From Setomelanomma holmii (taxonomy: Eukaryota; Ascomycota; Dothideomycetes; Pleosporales; Phaeosphaeriaceae), in NCBI GenBank assembly GCA_010015745.1, contig ML978179.1, positions 62,001-126,000 on the forward strand: 64,000 nt of DNA, written 5' to 3'. The notes beneath the pieces are model-generated. The model saw only the letters and a program-made list of their open reading frames with translations. It made no database searches and was not told the DNA's origin. This document shows positions 1 to 12,252 of the stretch, piece after piece; positions within the stretch are counted from its first letter, which is position 1; each line of letters begins with the position of its first letter. Made by a program: the position numbers and the translations under genes.

Positions 1-1
1 T

Positions 2-826
2 GAGCACGATGTATCAGCGACAGAGATTCTGAAGCTTCTCGGCTTCTGGCCTGTGTCCCTCATCGACACCGCGCAGACCATGCTTTTGGTCTTCGTCCTG
101 TTCGCAGGCCCCATCTTTGAGCATGGTGTTGTAGACGGTGGCTGGAAGGACTGGATCAGGCTTCGTGGTGTCTACGAGTCTCTCAGTAGCTGGATCGGAT
201 ATCGCAACTACATAGTAGTATGTTGTCACCCCTGCGTCTGCATTGGCTTCAACTAACCCATACATTAGGGCCCGGTCTCTGAAGAGCTCGTATGGCGATC
301 GTTCATCGTACCTCTCCACGTCCTAGGCCACTTCTCCGGGACGCAAATCGTCTTCTTGACACCGTTATACTTCGGCATCGCACACCTGCACCACCTCTAC
401 GAGTTTCGCATCACGCATGCCGAAGTCCCGTTGTTCATCGCCGTGCTCCGCTCGCTGTTCCAATTCACATATACATCGCTGTTCGGTTTCTTTGCGACCT
501 TCGCATACCTGCGAACTGGGAATGTCTACACATGCATGCTTGCACATACTTTCTGCAACTGGATGGGCCTGCCGCGGTTCTATGGTCGCGTTGGTGCCGA
601 GGCTGTCGTGCCTGTTGTGGCTCCAGATGTGGACAAGAAGGATGATGCACAAAAGAGCACTCCTGCGTACCAAGGAAAAGGTCCACTTTGGACGGTTGCT
701 TATTATGTCGTGCTTGTTGCTGGTGCTGTAGGCTTCTATTGGTTCTTGTTCCCTCTGACCGAGAGCAAGCATGCTCTGCCGGTGACATTTGGCAAGAAGG
801 AGAAGGAGACGTCTTTGTTTAGCTGA
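2..826 (+). CDS. rce1: CAAX prenyl protease 2 (Rce1), 5' end outside window
   Basis: Exons 2-217 and 269-826; the 5' part lies left of the window. Rce1 is the ER-membrane endopeptidase that removes the -aaX tripeptide from prenylated CAAX proteins such as Ras and a-factor-type pheromones. Splicing out a 51-nt intron (GTATGT...ctaac...TAG), which contains an in-frame stop, joins NYIV to GPVSEELVWR. This restores the EExxxR signature (SEELVWR) of the CAAX protease family. The other two conserved motifs follow: FGIAH (FxxxH) and HTFCN (HxxxN). The chain is hydrophobic with several membrane segments and ends in a TM helix and a lysine-rich tail. It converges on the next gene with 56 bp between stop codons. 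Confidence 0.93.
218..268 (+). other. intron of rce1
   Basis: 51-nt spliceosomal intron with donor GTATGT, a CTAAC branch site and acceptor TTAG. Its length is a multiple of three but it holds an in-frame TAA, so it must be removed. Confidence 0.85.
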
Positions 827-882
827 GCATAACATGAGTCTTGCCAATGAATGCCACAATGACATATTCAGGGTTGATATCC

Positions 883-1804
883 TCAATTAGGGGTAGCAAT
901 CGCCCACCAATTGTCCTTCTCGTACCCAGACTCCAACACAACCCCTCCAGCTTCCCCAATGTCTTGCTCAAGCTCACCCTTCTTATACAAATGATAGTAC
1001 CGCAAAAACGTCCTATCACCATCCTGCTTCTCCTCACTACCCTCAACAACGCCCTTGCCCTCCATCTCACCCTGCCGTCTCTTCGGCTTCTTCTCTTTCT
1101 TCTGCTTCAGCACCCACGGCACCATGACATCCTGCTCATGTCCCTCATCCCAGCCTCTCCGGCTATTTTTCTGCTCCAGAGCCCAGACGTAGATGAGTGC
1201 TTTTCCTCCATCTTTGGTGCCGGGACTTGACGGTCGGCGTACAATGTCGAGCACTGCTTTCACGGCTTCTATGCGCCTAGCTGGAGTAGAGAGATGATGG
1301 ATGACTGCTATTGAGATGGCGAAGTTGAATGTGCCTGGTGGGTGGGGTAGAGAGAGGTTATCTGCTACGATTGTGGAGTGTGGTTCATGTTGTTTTGCGA
1401 TTTTGATGAGGTTGGTAGATCTGATGATCATTAATGTCCAGCTGGTCACTGGGCAATAATGATGCGAAGGGCTTACCGATCCGAGCCAACGATGAATACA
1501 TTCTTGTTCACGGCAAGGTACTTCCCATTCCCACATCCTACATCTGCACCGATCGCACCATCAGATTGCTCTTTTAGAAAGCGCTCCACGATAGGCCACG
1601 GCTGGATCAAGTTAGTTACCATGTGAAAGAAAGGAGCGGAGCGACGCACACCTTATAGCGAGTTGAGGAGAAGTGGGATGCAATCTCCTCATATACTGAG
1701 TGCACATGCTCGGCTTCGTAGTCTGCGCCTTGGGTGTCTAACTCAGCCATTGAAGGAGGCGTGGATTGTCCGGGATAAGGTTTTGTGAACCAATGAGGGG
1801 TCAT
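883..1804 (-). CDS. trm9: tRNA (carboxymethyluridine-34) methyltransferase, Trm9 family
   Basis: Minus-strand exons 1804-1652, 1601-1477 and 1420-883 give 271 aa. Trm9 is the SAM-dependent methylase that, with Trm112, completes mcm5U at the tRNA wobble position. The N-terminus carries the family signature YEEIASHFSSTRYK, which joins to PWPIVERFL. SAM motif I is DVGCGNGKYL and motif II is FIVGSDRS. The post-I motif is DNLSLPHPPGTFNFAISIAVIHHLST, given here as two parts: DNLSLPHPPGTFNF and AISIAVIHHLST. The C-terminus has RTFLRYYHLYKKGELE and ends near NWWAIA. Both introns (50 and 56 nt) have GT..AG ends and restore the frame exactly. The first in-frame ATG is taken as start; a second lies 18 codons later. 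The lysine-rich insert before RTFLRYYH is typical of fungal members. Confidence 0.93.
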
Positions 1805-2471
1805 GAGGGTGCCAAGACGCTATCGAGAGGCTCAAAGTCGCAGAGTCGTACATCGACATCCTCTTCACTCACAACTATCACATACCTCGTCAAAATCCTT
1901 CCAGCAGAGAATAGCAGTGTATTGGTATAGACACGATGTCGTGTGCAGCTTCGACTCTCGTGCCTGCCACTAACCCAAGGTTACCCTTCTACCTAACAAC
2001 CAGCGAGAATCGGCAAACTACGTTACTAGCGTGTCCCCAATCATGATAAAGACGTGTGCAGTACCAGATTGAACAGCCAGAAAGAGCTAGGCCATTACCT
2101 GCCGCGTTTGTCCGCGTATTCACGATGTCATTAACCATGAGCTCACATTTTTGCGGTCTATTCGCCATAGTTGTTCCTTCTTTCTGCTGGTAGGATCCAC
2201 TGAGTAGGGATAGACAGTCTTTCTGGCACGATGCCAGACATTGTGAAAGGAAGATATTTCCGTATACTACTTTTCAAGCTAATCGATCAGTGGACGGGCC
2301 CTAAACAATGTCTTTGATGTTTAATCGCACATCGAAGACAATAGAGAACAATGGTCCTTGTTGGTAGCATGGAAGCATGAGCATTCAAGAAGGAACAAGG
2401 TCACCAAGCATGGCCTCATGCGAGATTGTTACAACGTCTTACAGAGTCTATCGGATAATGCCACAAACACC
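1805..2471. other. intergenic region trm9 / USP gene
   Basis: 667 bp between divergently transcribed genes, presumably holding both promoters. I see no convincing coding stretch, RNA gene or repeat. Confidence 0.5.
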
Positions 2472-3786
2472 ATGGCCCATTCCCCACGCAATCTGAGACA
2501 CAGAACACGAACAGCAGCCAACGTTCGGTATCCCCTGCGAGGACAACCACCACACGCAGCAATTGCTCTACACACCACAGCGACACAGCGCACCAAAAAT
2601 GCGATAGCAACACGAATCCAAAAGGACTGGCCCATTACTCGCATTGGTAGGAGAAGTCGTGGCCTTCGTCGGGTGGGCAACACATGTTTCCGGCTGAGTG
2701 GACTCCAAGCACTGCTCCACTTGCCAAAATTCTTACACTGGATCCTATCGCACAACACCATGCGACCAGATGGAACCGTGCAATTCCCTTGCCGTAACAA
2801 TCTCAAAGATGTTGGAATGATCATTTTGGCCAAGTTCAACGCTGAATGTGACGAGAGGCCACCAAAGAAGCTGGCTCTGCCGCAGTGTCCAGCCTGCGTA
2901 GTCAAGCATTTCATCCAGGCTTACTGGGGCGTAGGCAACGTTGATGCGAACGGTGCTCCTCGCGTGTGGGCACATGGACATCCAGAGATGGGTCGACTGC
3001 GGAACCTCGACCAGAGGATACGCATCGCAACCGCAGGCGCTGCTAACGATGCACAAGAAGATCTAGCTGAATTTCAAGATCTGCTTTTGGAAGCCTGTCT
3101 CGCTTCTACAAACTACACGTAAGTACATTTTCGACCAGAACATCAACTCATGTTGCTAACACACTCTTAGCGTTCCTGGAGACGAAGCATGGCTGGACAA
3201 CTTCAACGCACTCTTCATCATTGAATACAATGTCGAGTGGCGTTGCGAATGCAGCGCCCTCCAGCCCCTCGCTGCTGCAACATCGCGTGAGAGCATCGGC
3301 ATCGACAACCTAAGCATCCTGCCAAACGGCACTGCTGACTCAGTGAAGGCTGCCTTAACGCGAGAGTCCACGCCCGAAGTTCTCGGAGACTTTGACTGCG
3401 CGACCTGCCGTCATCGTCGACCCCGCACACAGGTGAAGCGCATTGACGGTGCCCCAGATCTACTACGTATCAAGATCAGTGACCTCACAAGTACAGGCGC
3501 GAGGAATAACAACCCCATCCGCATCAACCCAACGATCGATCTTGGGACTTGGGCAGATGTGCCGCAGTTGCCTGCGCCCTTGAAGTATAAGTTGAATAGC
3601 GTGCTGTGTCACGGAGGCGGTATAACAGCAGGTCACTGGACTGCGACCGTGACGGACCCGGGCGGTGTGAATGAGAGCAATGACCATACCGTGGTTGCGA
3701 CGAATCAGGCAGGATTGAGGGCGAATCCGCAGCATGGACGACAGGCGATTGTTCTGACATATACCAGGGTGTATCCGAGAAGTTGA
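2472..3786 (+). CDS. ubiquitin carboxyl-terminal hydrolase-like protein (USP domain)
   Basis: Exons 2472-3118 and 3171-3786 give 420 aa. The ATG at 2472 lies in a strong context (CACCATGG); an in-frame ATG at 2418 is the alternative. It resembles the minimal catalytic domain of USP cysteine proteases, which remove ubiquitin. The Cys box is VGNTCFRLSGLQALLHLP. A QQD-like box follows (NDAQEDLAEFQDLLLEA). Two CxxC pairs (CPAC and CATC) fit the zinc-binding fingers subdomain. The His box is GGGITAGHWTATV, followed by NDHTVV for the third catalytic residue. Asn before Cys and the position of His are as expected, so it may be active. The Arg/Thr-rich N-terminus has no recognised domain. It is short for a USP, and I cannot assign an orthologue. 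Confidence 0.8.
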
Positions 3787-5590
3787 TGTTTGTAGATTCG
3801 TCTTCGATGTTTGTTGAGAGATGTGAAGACGATGTCTGTATTGGGTTGAAATAATGTAATGTTTACTATTGAGATTAAAAATTCCAACAGACTCACGACA
3901 GTCTTCAGTCCAAATCTCTGATCCGACTTGGGCAATTTTCTTGATCACGACGATGGAACGATGACCCAGCTGCGGAGGACCACATGAAACACGTTGCAGC
4001 CTCCAATCTGGTGGACTTCAAGATGTCGTCTCCCTCAGAGTCCGAGACGCGCAACATAAAAGTTTTTGCTTTCAAAGTCACTATACGGCGGCTCAGATCT
4101 CGTTGTACGCGTCGAAAGAGGCAACCTTATTCGTTCGTCACTTCCTCGAATTCCTGTCATTTTCGCTCGGTGCTTGCGGCCGGCGGCAGACATTGTTGAA
4201 GAACTATTGCGTGTAATTCAGAAACGGGAGAACGGAGCAGGGATAATGTACGGAAGTTGTAAATGCTGAAGTCACTTTTCCCATAGCGAAATCGTCCGTG
4301 CACCATACAGGACTTGAACTCTGATTCAACCTCAACCTCTCCACCTTACTCTCGTGTCTTTGTGACTTTTTGGAGACCGACTTCTTCGTGTTTTTACTGT
4401 TGGCGAGAGTACATTGCGAGCGTGACGACAACGAGTTAGTGCAGCAAACTTCAGGCGCCAAAGACGGCTGTTCCGAAGATGTGAGGAGTCGTCGCGGCTT
4501 GAAGCGCTCGCAAGAGGCAACTTGCGGACGCCAATGGTAGATGCACGTTGCCCAGGTAATATCGCATGCTCACATACTCTCAAAGACTAGAAGTTGACCG
4601 TGCGGGTTGCTCGTCTGGCTTGCAACAACGCCTTGAAGTTATCGTCAGGCGTTCTTCCAACGTCGCACAAACGAAAATTTTCCAAGGACTTAAATCACAT
4701 AGGCAGCGATGCACACAATGCCAACATGCAAGAACCCGAAATATGCATTGCCGCGTGCAAGAAAGTGTTCATCCGAAAGCAACGATGTGCAGTTGTATGA
4801 TTGCATCCAAGGTAGAGTTTCGGGACGCGAGGCAGTCTCTACCAACGCATATTGCACAAGTTGTTGCTTAGGTTCTCCTCGTATGCTCGTCGGCGAGCTC
4901 TTCAGCACTCAGGCTGACGAAAGGCATCCGAAACCTTCACCGGTAAAGTTGGTCCGCCGGCGACGGTACGCATACATTGTACTTGAAGGACGTCTGTGTC
5001 TCCCACGATAATTGCTGCGCCGGAGTGATACGAGATACGAATCGTTGTGTTGCGACGACCTGGCACATCGATGTGCGTCGTTGTTGTCAAGCACTGTGAT
5101 TTGTTGCCGTGGTCTCTGAGGAGACTACTTTGCAGGTGAAGTCGGAAGGAGACTGAGTTTGAACGGTAGTAGGACGAGCGAAAGCGTACTGAGTGGGTTG
5201 TGTGAAACTCCCAGAGGGTGGACAGCGCAGTGGTTGTGACCAATTCGATCTAGTGACAAGAGCAGTCTTCCAGGTGTGACAAGACGCGCCTTTGCTGTGG
5301 TCTGCTGGAAGCTCTTCGACACACCGAAGGTAGTTCGGTAGAGCCGCATAGGTTAACGGCAGCTCAAGCGAGCAGCCCTGGCACCGAGCAGACTCCATTC
5401 TCGTTGCAGCTCGTCCGCGATCAGACCTACACATCGACTCACCATACTCATCTTCCTTGACAGTCACTAGGTTCAGCCACTTCGCAGCTACCATTTGACC
5501 ACTTGTTTGTGTTGCCACTGACTGGAAGCTGCTATTGATCGAGCAACATTGAGGGTTGTCCACGTGTCAGTGAGACAGAGGCTATTGTAG
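3787..5590. other. gene-poor region
   Basis: About 1.8 kb with only short, overlapping frames on both strands. The longest is a 158-codon minus-strand frame at 5563-5087 without recognisable motifs. A tRNA T-loop-like string near 4312 lacks a paired stem. I cannot support a gene here. Confidence 0.4.
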
Positions 5591-6350
5591 TCACCGTGCC
5601 GAGATGAATCAGTGCCGTCGACATCAGGTGGTCTCTCGGGAGGGACTGGTTGGGCGAAAGAGGAGGTGGTCGGATTGTTAACCTTGCTGGCTGCATCTCC
5701 TGCTACAATAGTGGCAATTATCAAACTGGTAGGATACTGGAAGGGCAGAGTTCGGAACAGACGAGGTAAGAAAACACAGTGCCGGCCTGCTCAAAATCAA
5801 CAACCGTGTCTGCAGAAAGCTTTGACCTCGTGCTCGAGTAGGATAATCTTGACACATGCTTGGTGTGCTGAATGGAGTCAGAAGTCTTCGTCTCGACCTG
5901 TACGCGTGCTTCCTAGGCTCAAGCTGACGTTCGTGTAGGACAATCGGCAACTGCGTATACCACTGATGGCGGAGTCAAACGACTGAATCTGCTCGACGCT
6001 AAGTGTTTCCTCTTAATGATTGATATAGAATCTCACTTACATTAGCAGTCGAGTATCGTGATAATTCGATGGCCATGGCCGTGGAAGGTCCTGCGGCAAA
6101 CACTGTAGCAGCTCCTCAACCTGTACCACTATCAGGTATTCGACGTGCTATCCAAGGCTGGGCCCGACAGCGACAGATAGAGTCCGCAACAGACGATATC
6201 GATTCACCTGCAGACACTGGATCAGCAACTACGTCTAGTTCGCTGCTGACAAGGGATGGCCGGGATCGCGACAGTGTCTCTATTGTGGGAGCTTTTCGTG
6301 ACGAGATAGACGCGCATGCTCAACACGAGCGTCAAAATCTGGCTCGCTGA
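5591..6350 (+). CDS. possible small single-pass membrane protein (incomplete model)
   Basis: The frame is open from 5591. It reads through KEEVVGLLTLLAASPATIVA into a hydrophobic segment and then a basic stretch ending RNRR. A donor GTAAGA at 5766 is in phase (1+2) with the acceptor TTAGCAG ending at 6048. The following exon 6049-6350 encodes a Ser/Asp/Arg-rich tail of about 100 residues. I found no in-frame ATG upstream, so the first exon is missing from the model, and the roughly 280-nt intron is long for this locus. The pattern (short N-terminus, KEE + TM helix, basic anchor, polar tail) recalls small fungal membrane proteins of unknown role. Treat as tentative. Confidence 0.3.
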
Positions 6351-7241
6351 GTTGCCCTAAAAATGTCGTGATTTTGAGAGAGCGGCAATAGGATTGATCG
6401 GCGAGGGGGTGGCTGTGAAAGCATGAGAGAGATGGAATGAGCCCGCGATCGTCTCCAGGAGGTATTACAAGATTACTCACTTCTCGCCCCGTTCCTATGG
6501 AGGATTCTGCCCAATCACCGCGCCGAATCATGACGCACCCGCAAATATAAAAGTTTGCGTGTTCAGCCAGATACTGCAGGGATGGGAGGGTGATTGGCAA
6601 ATTCAGTCAGATGCTGCCGGGATGGTAGAGGCTTCCGGACGAGCTGCTGGACGAGGCTGCATTAAATCGTTCCAACATCATCCTTCATCGGCAGTCAATG
6701 CCTTTCTCATTTCGAACGAATGGGCCTGAGAAGGTTCGCCGTACTGCGAGCAATCAAAGGACCAAAGTGTAAGGCAAACAAACTCCTCTTCTGATAAGTC
6801 TGGCTGGCGGTCCTCTTCTGGGGTACATCACGGCCTGTAGGCTGTAGGCTGTGAGCTGTTCGCGCTACGGAATAGCAGCTGCTGTGAGCCTTGACCGGAG
6901 GTGCACGAACAGCGCCCAATCACAGCCCTCCAAGCGTTACTGTGGCCCCGAGGCTAATGGCCAATCCAGACACGACAGCCACAGCAAGAAGTAACACCAA
7001 TCAAATCCCAGTACAGCAAGCCTTGAGTTTAATCAAGCTCGACTGCAGGCGAAGATTCGAGGACGCGATCTCGCCTCCAACAATACTTCGAGAAGGGAGC
7101 ACGGTACATGTCCTTCGTCAAGGCGGCCCGATTTTCCGTCGCTAGTTATATGGAATGCATGACACGAGCATATTCGAAGAATGAGTGATACTATTGAACA
7201 ACACGCTATGCATTTCTACACACCCAACAAAAACTTCCCAT
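6351..7241. other. region downstream of neo1, no gene seen
   Basis: About 890 bp with only short frames. It holds a two-copy imperfect direct repeat (6562-6586 and 6602-6626) and an isolated TATAAAA-like string at about 6546, with no gene attached to it. Confidence 0.4.
6562..6626. repeat. two-copy imperfect tandem repeat, period 40 bp
   Basis: TTCAGCCAGATACTGCAGGG at 6562 is repeated 40 bp later as TTCAGTCAGATGCTGCCGGG. Each copy continues as GATGG. The copies have a few substitutions and no indels over about 25 bp. Confidence 0.7.
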
Positions 7242-10200
7242 CTAAACACCCTGCACCTTCCGATAACTCGGCGGTTTCAACGTGCGTCCCAGAATCTTGA
7301 CCGCATATGGCGGAATCAAACTCACACACGCAACCACCGCAAACTTCCACCAAAACGCCAAACTACCCACATAACTCAACTCAAAATACCTGCTCAGGAA
7401 CGGTATGCTGCCAAAGTAGATCCCCGCGGTGCCGACAATGCTCGCAATCATGATCCAATGCCACGTCGTGACTTCCATGGCAACCATGATGAGTTCGTTC
7501 ATGACTAGTACGGTGAAGGAAACAGAGACCATTTTGCGAAACGTTAGGTCTTCGGTCTGCGAGCTGCCGACGCCGACGAGGATCTGGCTGAGGCCCTGGA
7601 TCATGGAGCCTTGGTAAATAGATACCGCGACCCATATGAAGAAGGATTTGTAAGATAGACTGCGGCCGGTTTTGAGTTCGGCGTAGAGCTCTGGGTACAG
7701 GTTTGCGACGCTCTCGTCTACGTCGCGGTCAAGGACGAGACTGAAGACAGGCATCATTGTGTAGACTGTCGAGTAACCGACGAGCAGCCAATCTTTGTAG
7801 AGGGCGTTGGGTTCAAAGGACGATGCGATGCTGTACACGGTTTGGCAAATACTGATAATCAACCCGCGGTGGATGACGAATTGACTCAGCTTTGCGCTGC
7901 GCTTGTAGCTGTTCCGGCCGTGCCAGACGAGCAGTTTGACGAGGTAGCAGAATTGTTCGATGGAGAAGTCTGCTGCGAGAGAGGCTTGACGGCCCTCCTT
8001 GCCGACGATGCCGACGCCCACGTCGGCTGCTTGGATCATGCTGACGTCGTTGCCGCCGTCGCCGATGCAGCAGATGCGCTTCTTAGTGTATTCGCGGATC
8101 AGGCGCGCGACGTCGGCTTTTTGCATGGGGGAACACCGGCATGCGACCACGGTGGGGAGCTGGACTGCGATGGAGATGAATTCGGTGCGATAGTGGGTGA
8201 GCATAAGGGCGAGGGATTCCCCGTCGATGAGGAGGCAGGCGTCTGTTTTGCCGCGCAGGAAGTCGAGAGAGGAGTGCGCGAGGTCTTTGCGTTGGAGCTT
8301 GGCGATGGTGTGGACGTATTGGCCTCGTGCGACGAGTTTGGAGGACACGGCGACGCAGCGGGCGGTTTCGACTTTGTCGCCCGTCAGCATCCAGATCTTG
8401 ATGCCAGCGTTGCGGAGGAGCTCAAGGGAGGGCTTGACGTCCTTTTGAAGCTTGTCTTCCACTCCAGTCACGCCTAGTAGCTCGAGATCGCTCTCGAGGT
8501 ACTCTTTGACAACACTTGCTACGGCAGCATCGCGATTGCTTAGTGCAAGGGAAGCTTGTGTGTGCTTGGTGGAGAAGTCTTGGTACGTCTGAGCTGACAG
8601 CTTCTTGCGCCCCACGACCAATGTTCGAAGACCTTCTCGCGCCATGTTTGCCGTCTCTTCATCAAGCCAATCGTTGGCGGCAACGATCGAGGTCATGACT
8701 GTGTCGGCTCCTTTCTGATAGAACCAGATCTCACCGTCTTCGTCCGATGCAGATGATGCCGACCCATGGAAGAACTTGACCACTATTCCCATGCGCTTTC
8801 CTTCTGATGTGAAAGGAAACACATTCAGAATGCGCACCCGTACCACCACGTTGCCGCTATCACAAGACTGTAATGTCATGGACTCGCGATCTCGGGACAG
8901 AAGCTTGAGGCCCACAGCTTCAGTCCATCGTACTATGGCGATCTCATCCGGAGACGATGCCTGGTAGGTCGTGACAGCCTCGCCGTTCTCTTCTTCCGTG
9001 GTTGGTGTGACATTGTGGCACAGAGCTAATGCTAAGACCACGTCGCGAACACGAGAGCCGATTTCTCTTCGTGTGCGGGTAGCCGAAGTAAGGGGAGCTG
9101 TATAAGCCGATGATGGCGTGACGAGCATGGAAGCCTCCCCAGCTGCAGGAGTAAAGCACTGGCGGATGTAAGTTGACACTTCGTCCATTGCCTCGTTTGC
9201 GTATGAGACTGTCCCAACGTGGATTTTCTTCATGGCCATTTCTATTTCATGTCAGTAGGCAAACCACAATTTATGGAGAATGACATGTACTCACCATTCT
9301 GAGTCAGAGTACCAGTCTTGTCGCTCAACAGGTACTCTATCCGACCTAGATCTTCAGGGATGGTACTGGTGCGGACAATCGTGCCTTTAATGCTTTGATC
9401 GTGCTCGATAAACCATGCATACACCGACTTGCCCATGTCGAGGTTGACACGAAGACCGACTGGCACGATTGTGGAGAAGAGGATCAGGAATCGCATCATG
9501 GAAACATACCACGGGCGGCCATCAATCACCTCAAATCGAGCGAGAGCAACCAGGACAAACGATAGTGACAAAGTGAATATACACAGCCACTTGGTAAGGT
9601 TGTTGATCTCGAGCTCGAGCAAGCCTGTCTTTGATCTCGACGGTGATGTAGATAGAGCTTGCCGTGTTTGTGGCCCAGTGTAGACGACCACGGCAAGCAG
9701 ACTACAGCTCGAAGCAACAACGGTGTTGGCCCAAATAGTGTTGTCGATGTTCAAAGGCGCTGATTGATTCTGCCCGGCCTGATCAGATGCATCCTGATCA
9801 TGAGGGTCATAGTGCCGTTGCCGCTTGGGTTCCAGCTCTACGGTACCGTAGAATTCGTTCACTTTCTTATCTGGTTTACCGGCTACGACGCGTAGCCTAG
9901 TGTACTCTCCAATCTCGAGATTTTGTGTCATGGGCGAAGTCAAACGCAACTTCCAGTCTGTTTCACCGTCCAATTGGTCTGTACGGATGAAAGCTTCTCC
10001 AGAGGCACCACTCACTACGGCACTGTCGACCTTGGGAGGGTTCTCTAGGTCATCGCCGATGAGAGTTGGCGACGCGTCAGTCGGGTCCTGGGCTGCTGTC
10101 GGGTTAATGGCTTCGGTCGAGTAGCTTTTCAGTAAAACCATATCTGCGGGAACTCGCTGGTCCTTGCCTAACTTGACCACGTCTCCAACCTTTAGGTTCC

Positions 10201-11194
10201 TAGATGGCTTGATAACTTCCCAGTACGTGCATGTGGCCAGACCCTTTGTCGAGAGTCGTTGCTCTTCATCTTCAATATCAGTCAAGCGACCTGCCTCTTT
10301 CTTCTGTTTCCTGAGCTTCTTCTTCCGTTGCGAATTCTTCCCCGGCGCCACGCCGTTACCCATACTGTTTTCCTCGAATTGTAGGACTGTGTATCCTTCG
10401 GAATTTGCCTCAGCATCTCGTCGTCGACGGGCAATGTCGTCCAAGGCCTCCTTCCCCAGGGTGATAGATATAACAAACGCCAGCGGTGCAATGTACGTTG
10501 AAAGATAGCCGAGTCGTAGGGCGGGTATAATCTGCGAAAGCGCTACAAGCAAAAAGTACATGTTGATGAAGAAAGAAAACTCATTGTAGAGTGTGCGGGG
10601 TAGAAAGCTCCATGGGGTGTATTTCGCATTCGAGACGGCGTTCGCGGGGAATCTGGACGTCTGTAGCTGGCCAACGGAGATTGTCCACTGTGTTGTGGGA
10701 TCATGCTCCTCGTCTGCATCGTCCGCACCTGCATCAGCGCCCAGTTGTATGCCTCCAGTGTCTGGCCGCGAGGATAGGAAGCTTGGTAGGCGGATGTTGG
10801 AGCTTATGCGTGACAGTGCGTTGGGTTGCCGCTCGTGCCTCGTTCGATTGTTGCGGGAGGGTAGCAAAGGTGCGTCGTCGTCGCCAGACTGCCCGTAGCT
10901 GCCAGCGGAGCTCCTGTTCCGCGCATCATCGTCGTCCAACAGCCCTTGCAAGTCTTCTTCTTCCGGCTCTTCCTTCCGCCTATTCGCCCGCAGTCTTCCC
11001 ACCCTTAGGTTTCGGAGCGGTATCCTTGCGCCCAGCTCATGGTATGGTCTTTTCTGCTCTTTCGACTGCCTCCGTGGCGGAGTTGGTGTGGAGCGCGAGT
11101 GTGAGGCCAGTGGGTCCAGCTCCTCGAGGTCGAGTTCCAGGTCGGAATCCTCATCGGGCGCATTCGGTTGGTGGTACTGGTGTGGCGCCGCCAT
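7242..11194 (-). CDS. neo1: P4-type ATPase (phospholipid flippase), Neo1-like
   Basis: Exons 11194-9295 and 9241-7242 (minus) give 1299 aa. This is a flippase of the Neo1/ATP9 branch, acting in endosome/Golgi membranes to move aminophospholipids to the cytosolic leaflet. About 170 disordered residues precede the ATPase core. The A domain has DQLDGETDWKLR, the P4 form of the TGE loop. The phosphorylation site is LLSDKTGTLTQN. Nucleotide-binding and hinge motifs are YQKGAD, MLTGDKVETA and IGDGGNDVSMIQAADVGVG. Membrane helices flank these, including FFINMYFLLVALSQIIPAL. A 53-nt intron lies immediately after the DKTGT motif; its removal gives TLTQNEMAMKKIHVGTVSY, matching the family. A Lys-rich insert sits in the A domain region. 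Confidence 0.95.
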
Positions 11195-11994
11195 GGCTCA
11201 TGGGACGAGGAGAGACGCGGGAGGGTATTGCGGAGGGGTGCTCGCTATATGCGCGCCATGTGCGAGTACGTGTGAAGTGGTTCTGGCTTCGGCGGCTGCC
11301 TTCGGGGGTCCGCGGTGTGAATGAGAGGAGTCGCAGCGGGATGTAGCGACGGGCTTGGATACTTCGTATTGGGCGGGGTGAATGTCTCGGTAGCCGCAAA
11401 CGTCACTATGCAGAAGTATACAGGACGTCTGGTGAAGTAGGTGAGAATGCTTCTTTATGGGGTCGCGATGTTGAAGGTCGATGCTCCACAGAGTGCGCGT
11501 CCGTTAGTGGCGCAATAGGTGTTGAAGCCACATGGCGGACGGCAAGGATTAGGGTCATCAAGCGGCCGTTTACAATCTCCAACATCTGTCCTTGTTTCGA
11601 GCCTCATTGAAATTTGCGCACGCAATGCTGTTCCGAAGCACGTCCTTTTCTTCGTAGCCGAGCTTTCTCTCCATTGTGGAGGAGCCTCTAATTCTATGTA
11701 AGTTGCACCGCTGGTCATCCTGATCCCAGGGATGACGACACGCTGCTCCTTTACACGATGCACTCCCGAAGCTCCACCCTCACTCCTTGCCACGACGCTT
11801 GCGAGGCCTAGGAGAGATACACATTGCGGCTCTGCTTCGAAACACAACTTCGACCTCACCGCCCACTGGATGCGCGAAGAGGTTGGAGCACAATCGCTCG
11901 CGAGGCTCGACGCATGAGCAGCGAAACATCACAATCAGCGCTGATGTATTTGCAGTGCTTCTAGATACCCATTGTATACCTCCTTGTAATTCAC
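11195..11994. promoter_or_regulatory. divergent promoter region neo1 / sec16
   Basis: 800 bp between the head-to-head start codons of the flippase and Sec16 genes. It therefore must contain both promoters and 5' leaders. No clear TATA box is visible, and the overlapping short frames show no protein-like pattern. Confidence 0.5.
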
Positions 11995-12219
11995 ATGATG
12001 GAGAACGAGAGCATCAAGCCTGCGGCTGGTGCCGCCGCAGCATCGTCATCCTGGAACCCGGCGTTGCGCAACGAGAACGAACAGCAGCCTACAGTCAGCC
12101 CACAGGTGGCCGCATCACCGAAGCAGGAGTCCTCGGAGGAGGAAGAGGAAGAAGAGGAAGAAGAGGAAGAAGAGGAAGAAGAAGAGGAAGAGGAAGAGGA
12201 AGAGGAAGAGGAAGAGGAT

Positions 12220-12252
<33 letters not shown>

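Noticed and set aside
4300..4340. Minus-strand GAGTTCAAGTCC, resembling a tRNA T-loop
   Set aside because: The flanking bases form no 5-bp stem and there is no matching A box or acceptor stem.
5087..5563. 158-codon minus-strand frame in the gene-poor stretch
   Set aside because: No signal peptide, domain or repeat pattern. Kept only as an unproven frame.
7842..8477. 211-codon plus-strand frame inside neo1
   Set aside because: Antisense shadow of the ATPase P-domain; the composition follows the coding strand.
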